Source of the DNA: Teredinibacter waterburyi
GTDB lineage: Bacteria > Pseudomonadota > Gammaproteobacteria > Pseudomonadales > Cellvibrionaceae
Assembly (NCBI RefSeq): GCF_001922985.1
Contig: NZ_MRUH01000086.1
Coordinates: 1-64,000 of the forward strand
DNA length: 64,000 nt
Direction: 5' to 3'
Positions 18,463 to 27,293 of the stretch are shown piece after piece. The position numbers were made by a program, and so were the translations under genes. Positions within the stretch are counted from its first letter, which is position 1; every line of letters starts with the position of its first letter. The notes under the pieces were generated by a model. That model saw only the letters and a list, made by a program, of their open reading frames with translations. It had not been told where the DNA came from and searched no databases.

Positions 18463-19743
18463 TTACAAAAACTGTTTAACTTTTTCAAGCGCCGCGAACA
18501 ATCGGTCGACATCTTCGCGGGTGTTATAAATTGAAAAAGATGCTCTTACCGTACCGCTGATACCTAGGTTAGCCATCAGCGGTTGAGCGCAGTGATGTCC
18601 GGTACGTACCGCCACCCCTTGGTGATCCAACAACGTTCCAACATCTGAGGGGTGAGCGCCGTTTAAAAGAAAACTAAACACACCGGCAATATTAGCGGCT
18701 TCACCAACTCTGGTTAACCCGGCACAATTTTTCGCGCTCGCGTAGGCGTAGCTCAGCAAATCGGCTTCGTGCGCAGCCAATGCAACGCGATCTAAGCCAG
18801 TCAAATAATCCACCGCTGCGGCAAGCCCAATTGCACCGGCGATATCCGGTGTACCCGCTTCAAACTTGTAGGGTAAAACATTATAAGTGGTGCCGCTAAA
18901 GCTGACGGTTTCGATCATTTCACCGCCGCCCTGCCATGGAGGCATTTCATTTAAAAGTGACTCTCGACCCCACAATACACCTATCCCCGTCGGCCCAAAG
19001 ACTTTATGGCCCGAAAACACATAGAAATCACAATCAAGTGATTGTACATCCACTTCGAAATGCGCAATCGCCTGCGCTCCATCTACAAGCACCTTGGCAC
19101 CAACTCCATGAGCCAAACGAACAATGTCGGCAACAGGGTTTACCGTCCCCAGAGCATTAGAGACATGGCCAACGGAAACAATTTTCACAGACTCATCGAG
19201 CATGTTAGCTAGCGCCACCATGTCAATTTCACCCTGGGTAGAAATCGGTATTGGCACTACTTTAGCCCCAACTTCGGCAGCAACCATTTGCCAAGGAACA
19301 ATATTGGAATGATGCTCTAATGAAGACACCAGTATCGTATCGCCCGACTTTAGGTTTACACGCCCCCAACTAAAGGCAACTAGGTTAATGGCTTCGGTGG
19401 TGCCGCGCGTCCAAATAATTTGCTCGCGCCTGGGGCTATTAATGAATCGAGCGAGCGTATCACGAGCGCCTTCGAATTTTTCTGTGGCGCGATCACTAAG
19501 CGCATGCGCACCGCGATGAACATTAGAGTTGTCAAAGCGGTAATAGTTGCTAATTGCATCGATTACGGCGTTGGGCTTTTGTGTCGTTGCGGCGTTGTCG
19601 AGATAGACTAACGGATTGCCATTTACTTGCTGAGCCAAGATAGGAAAGTCCGCACGCACGCGAGCGACATCAAATCCTCGCGTTACCGCAGAGTTTGCAT
19701 CGCAAGGATTTACCTCAGCGCTTAGCTCGGCATTTTCACTCAC
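18463..19743 (-). CDS. sufS: Cysteine desulfurase SufS (group II)
   Basis: SufS removes sulfur from cysteine using PLP and gives it to SufE. The PLP lysine is in SGHKVFGPTG, and the catalytic cysteine is in RTGHHCAQP, the short-loop form that marks group II enzymes dependent on SufE. The 426 residues are normal, with a 20-residue N-terminal extension. Its ATG overlaps the end of sufD by four bases. Confidence 0.96.
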   Translation of the reverse strand: MSENAELSAEVNPCDANSAVTRGFDVARVRADFPILAQQVNGNPLVYLDNAATTQKPNAVIDAISNYYRFDNSNVHRGAHALSDRATEKFEGARDTLARFINSPRREQIIWTRGTTEAINLVAFSWGRVNLKSGDTILVSSLEHHSNIVPWQMVAAEVGAKVVPIPISTQGEIDMVALANMLDESVKIVSVGHVSNALGTVNPVADIVRLAHGVGAKVLVDGAQAIAHFEVDVQSLDCDFYVFSGHKVFGPTGIGVLWGRESLLNEMPPWQGGGEMIETVSFSGTTYNVLPYKFEAGTPDIAGAIGLAAAVDYLTGLDRVALAAHEADLLSYAYASAKNCAGLTRVGEAANIAGVFSFLLNGAHPSDVGTLLDHQGVAVRTGHHCAQPLMANLGISGTVRASFSIYNTREDVDRLFAALEKVKQFL

Positions 19744-21080
19744 AATATATGCCTCGTTAGCGTTTCGTCCTTAACAAAACTCTTCGCCAGAAACGGCCGC
19801 AAATAGCGCGCAATTGCTTCGTGCTTAACATCGTTAACCAGTTCGTTGATAAAGCCAAAACTCAAAATCACACTTGCCTCAGCCGCTGAAACGCCGCGCG
19901 TACGCAAATAGTGCATGGCCGTATCATCGAGCTGCGCGATAGTTGCTCCGTGTGCGCACTGCACATCATCAGCATAAATTTCGAGCTCTGGTTTTGTATC
20001 AATTTCGGCTTTATTACTGGTTAGCAAATTCTTATTGCTCATTTGCGCGAGGGTTTTCTGTGCCTGCCGATGTATATGAATACGGCCATTAAAAATCGCT
20101 TTAGCAGAGTCGGCAATAATACCGCGGAAACTCTCATCGGAGGTGCAATGCGGAACCGCATGCTCAATACAGGTGTGATAATCAACTTGTTCGTTACCGC
20201 GCGGCAAATACAGGCCGTTAATATCGCAATGAGCACCGCTACCCGCATGATAGACCACGACATCATTACGTTTTAATACCGAACCTAATGCCAAATAAAA
20301 ACTATTCAGATTCGCCCCTGCGGCAAGACGTGCGTGCACACCACCAAGGTGAAAGGTTTGGTCACCTTCAAGGTTAAGACGGTAATGATTAAGTTGAGCA
20401 TTTTCCGCCAACAATAGTTCAGTAACACCATTCGTAAAGGCCTTCACATTGGCGCTATCTGGAAAATGTTCAACCACAGTGGCTTGACTATTAGGCTCTA
20501 ACACAACTAACAAACGCTGCTGAATAGTTATCGCCTGATCAGTCGTAGCCTGTAGGTGCACAATCTGAATAGGTGTTTCACAAACCGTATTTTTGCCAAC
20601 ATGTAAAAAAACGCCATCGACCAACTGGCTCGCATTTAATGCAGTAAAGGGATGCTTAGTGGTGTCCAGAGCGCTACCAAGATGCCGTTTAATTAAATCT
20701 TGCTGGGCGCTATTCGTTTTAGCGAAATTAACCAGCTGTACACCTGCTGGCAATCGATCGAAACCTTCGGAAAGTCGCTCACACAACTCACCGTTAACGA
20801 ACACCATCCGCACGCTATCTAAGCCTGCGATATCGCAAATCGCTACCGTTTTCTGACAATCACTCTCAGTCGAAACCGCGGCGTCTCCAGCCTTGGTGGC
20901 CAAGTTAAGATAATCGCCCTGCTCCAAAGCGCGGATATTGGTGTACTTCCAATTTTCCACTTTGCGATTGGGTAAGGTCGCACCGAGCCACTGCTGCTGC
21001 GCTTCCGAACAAAACTCTGAAAGCCATGTGAGCGGGCCTAATGCGGTGAGCTGCGCTGCTTGCTTTACAAATTCGGCCAT
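19740..21080 (-). CDS. sufD: SufBCD scaffold subunit SufD
   Basis: SufD pairs with SufB and the ATPase SufC in the Fe-S scaffold complex. The start is ATG 21080, which overlaps the sufC stop (TAATG) and has GAAGG nine bases upstream; the frame extends 12 codons farther but that part lies in sufC. Hallmarks include the N-terminal LPNRKVENWKYTNI, the CTSDESFRGIIADSAKAIFNG segment and the C-terminal AHGATIAQLDDTAMHYLRTRG. Length 446 residues. Confidence 0.95.
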   Translation of the reverse strand: MAEFVKQAAQLTALGPLTWLSEFCSEAQQQWLGATLPNRKVENWKYTNIRALEQGDYLNLATKAGDAAVSTESDCQKTVAICDIAGLDSVRMVFVNGELCERLSEGFDRLPAGVQLVNFAKTNSAQQDLIKRHLGSALDTTKHPFTALNASQLVDGVFLHVGKNTVCETPIQIVHLQATTDQAITIQQRLLVVLEPNSQATVVEHFPDSANVKAFTNGVTELLLAENAQLNHYRLNLEGDQTFHLGGVHARLAAGANLNSFYLALGSVLKRNDVVVYHAGSGAHCDINGLYLPRGNEQVDYHTCIEHAVPHCTSDESFRGIIADSAKAIFNGRIHIHRQAQKTLAQMSNKNLLTSNKAEIDTKPELEIYADDVQCAHGATIAQLDDTAMHYLRTRGVSAAEASVILSFGFINELVNDVKHEAIARYLRPFLAKSFVKDETLTRHIL

Positions 21081-21841
21081 TAGGCTACACCTTCCTCGTC
21101 GGCGGTAACTAACCAACCGTAACCCTTTTCTTCCAGCTCAAGAGCAAGTGATTTATCGCCAGACTTAATGATCCGGCCATCGGATAAAACGTGAACGTAG
21201 TCTGGCTCAATATAGTTAAGTAGACGCTGATAGTGGGTTACCACAATAAAAGACCGGCCAGAATCTCGCAGCGCGTTTACGCCATCTGCGACAACCTGCA
21301 ACGCATCAATATCCAAACCGGAGTCGGTTTCGTCAAGAATACAAAGTTTGGGTTCGAGCAACATCATTTGCATGATTTCGTTGCGCTTTTTTTCGCCGCC
21401 CGAAAAGCCTTCGTTCACACCGCGCTTTAAGAAGTCGATCGGCAGATTCACCGCCTTACAACGTTCGCGCGCTTTTTTCATAAAGCTCACAGAATCCAAT
21501 GGCTCTTCACCACGATGTTCACGAACGGCATCTACCGCGGCCTTCATAAATTCCATATTGCTCACGCCAGGAATCTCTACGGGGTACTGAAAAGCCAGAA
21601 ACAAGCCTTCGCGGGCGCGCTCTTCGGTATCCATCTCAAGCAGGTCTTTGCCGTTAAAAACGATACTTCCGCTGTCCACGTTATAACCTTCACGCCCAGA
21701 CAACACATGTCCGGTAGTGCTTTTACCGGAACCATTTGGCCCCATAATCGCGTGAACTTCACCTGGCTTAATTTCTAAATTTAAACCTTTCAGTATCTGC
21801 TTATCTTCGACACTCGCGTGAAGATCTTTTATTGACAACAT
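21080..21841 (-). CDS. sufC: Fe-S assembly ATPase SufC
   Basis: SufC is the ABC-type ATPase that drives SufBD. It has Walker A GPNGSGKST, the signature SGGEKKRNE, Walker B LCILDETDSGLD and the switch His in VVTHYQRLL. The 253 residues are typical. It is cytosolic, with no membrane part. Its stop overlaps the sufD start by one base; sufB is 106 bases upstream. Confidence 0.98.
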   Translation of the reverse strand: MLSIKDLHASVEDKQILKGLNLEIKPGEVHAIMGPNGSGKSTTGHVLSGREGYNVDSGSIVFNGKDLLEMDTEERAREGLFLAFQYPVEIPGVSNMEFMKAAVDAVREHRGEEPLDSVSFMKKARERCKAVNLPIDFLKRGVNEGFSGGEKKRNEIMQMMLLEPKLCILDETDSGLDIDALQVVADGVNALRDSGRSFIVVTHYQRLLNYIEPDYVHVLSDGRIIKSGDKSLALELEEKGYGWLVTADEEGVA

Positions 21842-21947
21842 TCGGTAATTGCTCCGTATTTCTTACCCAATACTTTGGGGAATGACTAAATTAAGTTTGT
21901 TCTATGTCTGTATTTTTAAAACTCGGCACCCGCTATAAGCTGCGCTT

Positions 21948-23387
21948 TTAGCCAACCGATCCTTCAAGCGACACTTCTAACAACTTGCCCGCTTCGACCG
22001 CAAACTCCATCGGCAATTCTTTGAATACCTCTTTACAAAACCCGTTAACGATCATCGACACGGCTTTTTCTGGATTAATACCACGCTGCTGACAAAGGTA
22101 CATTTGATCGTCACTTACCCGCGAGGTTGTTGCTTCGTGCTCGATAATTGCGGAAGGATTTTTACTTTCGATATAGGGGAAGGTATGAGCCGCGCACTGA
22201 TCGCCAATTAACAATGAGTCGCACTGAGTAAAGTTACGCGCGCCCTCAGCACCGGGGTTCATTCGAACTAAACCGCGATAAGCATTGGAACTTTTACCGG
22301 CGGAAATACCTTTCGAAATAATTGTAGAGCGGGTATTTTTACCCAAGTGGATCATTTTTGTGCCGGTGTCGGCCTGCTGATAATTATTGGTTAAGGCGAC
22401 TGAATAAAACTCGCCAACACTGTTATCACCTTTCAAAATACAGCTTGGGTATTTCCATGTAACGGCAGAGCCAGTTTCAACTTGCGTCCACGAAATATGC
22501 GCATTGGTATGAGCAATACCGCGCTTGGTAACGAAGTTGTAAATTCCACCCATGCCCTGCGCATTGCCGGGATACCAGTTTTGCACGGTAGAGTACTTTA
22601 TTTTGGCATTATCCAAAGCTACCAGTTCAACCACGGCAGCATGCAATTGGTTTTCGTCGCGCATCGGCGCAGTACAACCTTCGAGGTAACTTACATGGCT
22701 ACCTTCGTCGGCAATAATCAGCGTGCGTTCAAACTGGCCTGTTTTCGATTCATTGATTCGAAAATAGGTCGATAGCTCCATTGGGCAGCGCACCCCCTTG
22801 GGGATATACACAAAAGAACCATCACTAAATACCGCACAGTTCAGTGCTGCGTAGAAATTATCTTTTTGCGGAACCACACTGCCCAAATATTTTTTTACCA
22901 GCTCGGGATACTCGTGTACCGCTTCCGAGATGGAACAAAAAATAACACCGACTTCTTTTAGCTTAGAGCGGAAGGTTGTACCAACCGATACCGAATCAAA
23001 TACGGCATCAACTGCAACGCCAGCCAAGGCCTCCTGCTCGTGCAGCGGAATCCCCAACTTTTTGTAGGTTTCCAGTAGCTCGGGATCTACATCGTCCAAA
23101 CTTTGCGGGCGATCGGCCATGCTCTTGGGGGCCGAATAGTACGACACCTCGTTAAAATCGATTTTTGGATAATGAACATGAGCCCATTCAGGCTCAACCA
23201 TTTCTTTCCAAACTTTGTAGGCTTTTAAACGCCACTCCAACATCCACTCCGGCTCGTTCTTTTTTGCGGAAATAAAGGCGATCACGTCTTCATTAAGGCC
23301 TGGAGCAAGAGTATCTGACTCAATATTGGTAACAAACCCTGCGGCGTATTCTTTTTGAATTAGTTGGTCAATCTGTTCTTGGGACAT
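21948..23387 (-). CDS. sufB: SufBCD scaffold subunit SufB
   Basis: SufB is the core scaffold on which the nascent Fe-S cluster forms. The 479-residue protein shows the family segments [34 protein letters not shown] and the C-terminal [20 protein letters not shown], with conserved cysteine and histidine residues in each. It lies 81 bases downstream of the iscS-type gene and ahead of sufC in the same operon. Confidence 0.98.
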   Translation of the reverse strand: MSQEQIDQLIQKEYAAGFVTNIESDTLAPGLNEDVIAFISAKKNEPEWMLEWRLKAYKVWKEMVEPEWAHVHYPKIDFNEVSYYSAPKSMADRPQSLDDVDPELLETYKKLGIPLHEQEALAGVAVDAVFDSVSVGTTFRSKLKEVGVIFCSISEAVHEYPELVKKYLGSVVPQKDNFYAALNCAVFSDGSFVYIPKGVRCPMELSTYFRINESKTGQFERTLIIADEGSHVSYLEGCTAPMRDENQLHAAVVELVALDNAKIKYSTVQNWYPGNAQGMGGIYNFVTKRGIAHTNAHISWTQVETGSAVTWKYPSCILKGDNSVGEFYSVALTNNYQQADTGTKMIHLGKNTRSTIISKGISAGKSSNAYRGLVRMNPGAEGARNFTQCDSLLIGDQCAAHTFPYIESKNPSAIIEHEATTSRVSDDQMYLCQQRGINPEKAVSMIVNGFCKEVFKELPMEFAVEAGKLLEVSLEGSVG

Positions 23388-23468
23388 AACATTGCCAGAT
23401 GATTAAAAATACATAAGGAGTTCGACTAGTGCGAACGATTTCAATAGTGCTCGCCGCGATTCAACCGT

Positions 23469-24659
23469 TTAGGATTCAACAGCAGCCATTTTTGCAACCC
23501 ATTCGGGCGATTGTGCACGCAAGTGGTTAACCGCGTGCTTAACTTTTTCTACCGCAAATTCAACTTCTTCAGCTGTCGTGTAGCGGCCAAAACTAAACCT
23601 TATCGAGCTATGAGCAAGCGCATCGCTCAACCCTATTGCTTTCAACACATAGGAAGGTTCGACAGTCATTGATGTACAGGCCGAACCCGTGGACACTGCA
23701 AGCTCGCGCAGCGCCATCAACAAACTTTCGCCCTCCACGTAAGCGAAACTTACATTCGCATTACCCGGTAAGCGATGATCTAACGAGCCGTTCACACGCC
23801 AATCAGATAGATTGCAAAAGCCTTGCAGAAACTGATTGCGCAACGACAATATACGCGCGTTATCGGTTCCCAATTGTTCGGCTGCAATTTGTGCGGCCAT
23901 ACCTAACCCAACGATTTGATGGGTGGGTAAAGTACCAGAGCGCAAACCTCGCTCGTGGCCACCGCCGTGAATTTGCGGCTCTATAGGAACCTGCGACGAA
24001 CGTTTAACATAGAGGGCACCAATACCTTTGGGGCCGTAAAACTTGTGTGCAGATAAAGACAATAAGTCGACTGCCAGCGCTGCCGTGTCAATTTTTAATT
24101 TGCCCGCGCTCTGCGCCGCGTCAACATGAAAAAACACACCGCGTTCCGCACAGACATTACCTATAGCGCGAATGTCATTTATTACACCAATTTCATTATT
24201 AGCGTGCATTATCGATACTAGCGTCGTGGTGTCAGTAATAGCCTCAGCAACACTCGCTGCCGAAATTCGACCATCCTCATCAGGCTCTAACCACGTAACC
24301 TCAAAACCCTGCCCCTGCAATTGCTTAAAACAATCGATAACAGCTTTATGTTCGAGCACCGAGGTAACTAGATGTTTGCCTTTCCCGCTGCAAGCGTGAG
24401 CCACGCCTTTGATAGCGAGGTTATTGGATTCTGTTGCGCCGCTGGTCCAAACAATCTCGCGCGTATCGGCATTCAGCAGTTCCGCTACTTGAGCACGGGC
24501 ATTTTCGACCGCCTCTTCTGCCTTCCAGCCATAAATATGTGAACGCGAAGCTGGGTTTCCAAAATTGCCATCCATCGTCAGACAGGCATGCATCACGTCG
24601 GCAACCCTAGGGTCGACGGGCGTGGTAGCTGCATAATCTAGATATACGGGCATTTGCAT
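23469..24659 (-). CDS. Cysteine desulfurase, IscS/NifS type (group I)
   Basis: This is a second PLP cysteine desulfurase in the operon. The PLP lysine is in [10 protein letters not shown] and the catalytic cysteine in [19 protein letters not shown], the long mobile loop of group I enzymes. The protein ends in [17 protein letters not shown] and lacks the E. coli IscS tail that docks IscU, in keeping with no iscU, hscBA or fdx gene in the window. It may feed SufB, tRNA thiolation or other acceptors. It follows iscR by 111 bases. Confidence 0.92.
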   Translation of the reverse strand: MQMPVYLDYAATTPVDPRVADVMHACLTMDGNFGNPASRSHIYGWKAEEAVENARAQVAELLNADTREIVWTSGATESNNLAIKGVAHACSGKGKHLVTSVLEHKAVIDCFKQLQGQGFEVTWLEPDEDGRISAASVAEAITDTTTLVSIMHANNEIGVINDIRAIGNVCAERGVFFHVDAAQSAGKLKIDTAALAVDLLSLSAHKFYGPKGIGALYVKRSSQVPIEPQIHGGGHERGLRSGTLPTHQIVGLGMAAQIAAEQLGTDNARILSLRNQFLQGFCNLSDWRVNGSLDHRLPGNANVSFAYVEGESLLMALRELAVSTGSACTSMTVEPSYVLKAIGLSDALAHSSIRFSFGRYTTAEEVEFAVEKVKHAVNHLRAQSPEWVAKMAAVES

Positions 24660-24770
24660 AGAGTTACTTCAAATTACTAAGCAGTTAATAAGATTGCTGT
24701 CTGTCAAAACTAATCTGGGCTTATGACCAAGACTCAAAATGAGTTGCGACTGGCAGAGGATTACAGGGGG

Positions 24771-25259
24771 CTACAGGCTCTGAATGGTGCTAATCATATC
24801 GGCAGCCTCGCTATTCGCGATCTCTTTCTCTTGCTGGCGCAGTGATACCTTTTGCACATCTTTACGGTCGACCAGCGACTGCAGACTAATATCACTTAAG
24901 AACGCATGGATCTGTTCGCTCAAGTCACACCACAAATAGTGGGTTAGACACACTTCGCCACTCTGACAATTGCCGGCACCCGCACAACTGGTGACATCGA
25001 CCGATTCATTCACCGCATCAATAATTTGCGCGACAAAAATATCCGCGGCTTCTCGACTAAGGCGATAACCACCTCCAGGCCCGCGAACACTGGTGACCAA
25101 GGTATTTTGGCGCAAACGCGCAAAGAGCTGTTCCAAATAGGACAACGATATTTCCTGTCGTTTGGATATGTCCGCCAAACTCACCGGGCCGCGCTGTGCG
25201 TGAAGCGCAAGGTCCAGCATCGCTGTTACCGCGTAGCGGCCTTTAGTTGTTAATCGCAT
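24771..25259 (-). CDS. iscR: Fe-S cluster-sensing Rrf2 regulator IscR
   Basis: IscR binds a 2Fe-2S cluster and in that form represses its own operon at type 1 sites. The start is ATG 25259 ([11 protein letters not shown]), the family-standard N terminus; the longer frame to 25328 is not supported. The winged helix covers residues 1-65 and the cluster cysteines are C92, C98 and C104 with CX5CX5C spacing, at the same numbers as in E. coli. The C terminus is about 10-15 residues longer than usual. It heads the operon and has a matching site in front. Confidence 0.97.
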   Translation of the reverse strand: MRLTTKGRYAVTAMLDLALHAQRGPVSLADISKRQEISLSYLEQLFARLRQNTLVTSVRGPGGGYRLSREAADIFVAQIIDAVNESVDVTSCAGAGNCQSGEVCLTHYLWCDLSEQIHAFLSDISLQSLVDRKDVQKVSLRQQEKEIANSEAADMISTIQSL

Positions 25260-25369
25260 CTTATTTAGTCGCTTGTTGATTGATACCAGAATCGTTGCAT
25301 GCTTGCCAGCCACCTCACCGCTAACCACCGAAGTGTTGAGCAGCGAGTAACCACAAACGCTAGACAGCC

Positions 25370-25402
25370 ATTATCGAATAACCAACTAAATCAATCAAGT
25401 AT
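25370..25402 (-). promoter_or_regulatory. iscR promoter overlapped by IscR type 1 site
   Basis: On the minus strand a -35 box TTGATT (25393-25398) and a -10 box GATAAT (25370-25375) are separated by exactly 17 bases. A 25-base sequence at 25378-25402, with ends ATA and TAT and the half-sites CTTGAT and AGTTGG, follows the IscR type 1 consensus (ATASYYGACTR...YAGTCRRSTAT) except at the two C positions of GAC/GTC. It covers the -35 box, as at E. coli iscR, so apo/holo IscR should set the output of the operon. Confidence 0.8.
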
Positions 25403-25423
25403 TTAACCAAGCTCCGGACTAGG

Positions 25424-26227
25424 TTATTTATCCTTACTCTTTAAATGGTTATCGCTAAGCTCTTGGATTTTGTTATCCGAGTGGAAGATATAGTTCTGAA
25501 TCGAGGTCAGCAAGCCGCGCAAAATACTGAGCTCCATCTGATCAAGCCGAATACGATTAAACATACGTCGCAGGCGAGTGATAGTTTGGCGGGGGTTGTC
25601 TTGGTTGATAAAACTCAGTTTTACCAAGGTCTCCTGAAGATGCTCGTAATAACGTTCGAGATCATCGCTTTTGGCCGGTGGCATATCCCAGTCATCGAAA
25701 TGTAGCTCTTTCCCGGCCGCCTCCGTCAGGGCTGCGGTTCGAATCTCGTAGCAAATGACTTGTAACGCAGCAGAAATATTGAGCGACGAATACTCGGGGT
25801 TTGCCGGTATATGTACGTGAAAATGACACTTTTGCAGCTCTTCGTTGGTCAGACCTCGGTCTTCGCGACCAAACACGATCGCCACGGGATGAGTCGCAGA
25901 TTCTACCCAAGTGCGCTCTCCGCACTCGCGCGGAGTTAACAGCGGCCACGGGATTCGACGCTCACGTGCACTGGTACCAATAACTAAACCGCAATCGGCG
26001 ATGGCCTCATCTAAGGTCGAAACAATACGAGCATTCTCGAGAATATCGGCGGCGCCAGCCGCGCGCCAAACCGCTTTTTCTGCGGGAAAATCCTTAGGAT
26101 CAACAAGCACCAGCTCCGTCAATGCCATATTTTTTATGGCGCGCGCCGCGGCACCGATGTTACCGGGATGGGTAGTGTTCACCATCACCATACGGATATT
26201 TTTGACCTGCAATTCATTCATGGGCAT
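25424..26227 (-). CDS. trmJ: tRNA (cytidine/uridine-2'-O-)-methyltransferase TrmJ
   Basis: TrmJ is a SPOUT-class enzyme that methylates position 32 of tRNAs. Family motifs are NTTHPGNIGAAARA, IGTSARERRIPWP, VAIVFGREDRGLTNEEL and the knot segment NPEYSSLNISAALQV. The C-terminal part has the helical RNA-binding extension. I start at ATG 26227 (MPMNELQVKN); ATG 26221 is equally possible, and the frame up to 26317 is not conserved. trmJ just upstream of iscR is a common gammaproteobacterial order. Confidence 0.95.
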   Translation of the reverse strand: MPMNELQVKNIRMVMVNTTHPGNIGAAARAIKNMALTELVLVDPKDFPAEKAVWRAAGAADILENARIVSTLDEAIADCGLVIGTSARERRIPWPLLTPRECGERTWVESATHPVAIVFGREDRGLTNEELQKCHFHVHIPANPEYSSLNISAALQVICYEIRTAALTEAAGKELHFDDWDMPPAKSDDLERYYEHLQETLVKLSFINQDNPRQTITRLRRMFNRIRLDQMELSILRGLLTSIQNYIFHSDNKIQELSDNHLKSKDK

Positions 26228-26345
26228 AACATTCGTCGCTGAGATTCGTCTACGGGCTCGAATTAGCCCGCGAAAAGCCGCGCAGTCTACCAAAACAGCG
26301 TCGATGACACGAGTCAAACAATGGATAAAAAGCCGCCGCTACTGT

Positions 26346-26351
26346 TATAAT
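26346..26351 (+). promoter_or_regulatory. Candidate suhB -10 box
   Basis: A perfect TATAAT followed by a GC-rich CGCCGCCC discriminator lies about 110 bases before suhB. No clear -35 box is seen at the proper distance. GC-rich discriminators are typical of growth-rate-controlled promoters. Confidence 0.45.
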
Positions 26352-26463
26352 CGCCGCCCTTTCCACCCGCTCGCGCAACTCGCCGCCCATAGGTAAGACT
26401 CGCCGCGAGCAGAATGGTGGTCGCTCATTAAACTTCCGTCGCCGTCCCCAAAGAGATTTAACT

Positions 26464-27270
26464 ATGGAACCCATGCTCACAATTGCGCTAAAAGCTGCGC
26501 GCAAAGCGGGTGAGGTCATCGAACGATCGTTCGATCGCCTAGACCTTATCAATATCGAAGAAAAGGGTCGCAACGACTACGTTAGCGAGGTTGACAGGAA
26601 AGCCGAGCAAGAAATCATCTACCACCTGAGCAAATCCTACCCAGATCATAAATTTATCGGTGAAGAAACCGGTGAAACAGGTGCCGCCAATAGTGATTAC
26701 GAGTGGATAATCGATCCTCTCGACGGTACTACCAACTTCATTCACGGAATTCCCCACGTTTCAGTCTCAATTGCCTGCCGCTACAAAGGGCAGCTGGAGC
26801 ACGGTGTGGTTCTGGATGTTACTCGACGTGAAGAGTTCACCGCCAGTCGCGGTAAGGGTGCAATGCTAAACGGTCGTCGCATTCGAGTAACCCCACGCAA
26901 GAGTATGGACGGCGCATTAATTGGCACAGGTATTCCCTTCAACGGTTTCGCTTTAGAGCATATCGACAGTTACTTGAGCTGCATGCGTGAAGTCGCCAGT
27001 CAAACCGCCGGTATTCGTCGCGCTGGCTCTGCCGCTCTTGATCTAGCCTATGTTGCTGCAGGTCGCTTCGATGGTTTTTGGGAAATGAACCTAAAACCTT
27101 GGGACATGGCCGCCGGTGTTTTACTAGTAAGAGAAGCCGGTGGATTACTTAGCGGCTTTAAGGGCGACACCAATTATTTAGAAAACGGCCACGTTGTTTG
27201 TGCCGGCCCGAAGGTCTTTAAACCACTTTTACAAATTGTGCAAAAGCACATGGGTCATATTTACAAGTAA
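26464..27270 (+). CDS. suhB: Inositol-1-monophosphatase SuhB
   Basis: SuhB is a Mg-dependent phosphatase that also acts as a NusA-linked factor in rRNA transcription. The metal site motifs are GEETGE, WIIDPLDGTTNF and WDMAAGVLLVREAGG. The 268 residues are normal. ATG 26464 is preceded by AAAGAGAT. It is transcribed divergently from trmJ, an arrangement often kept in this class. Confidence 0.96.
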   Translation: MEPMLTIALKAARKAGEVIERSFDRLDLINIEEKGRNDYVSEVDRKAEQEIIYHLSKSYPDHKFIGEETGETGAANSDYEWIIDPLDGTTNFIHGIPHVSVSIACRYKGQLEHGVVLDVTRREEFTASRGKGAMLNGRRIRVTPRKSMDGALIGTGIPFNGFALEHIDSYLSCMREVASQTAGIRRAGSAALDLAYVAAGRFDGFWEMNLKPWDMAAGVLLVREAGGLLSGFKGDTNYLENGHVVCAGPKVFKPLLQIVQKHMGHIYK

Positions 27271-27293
27271 TGCCCCATGTTTAACGAGCGGCT

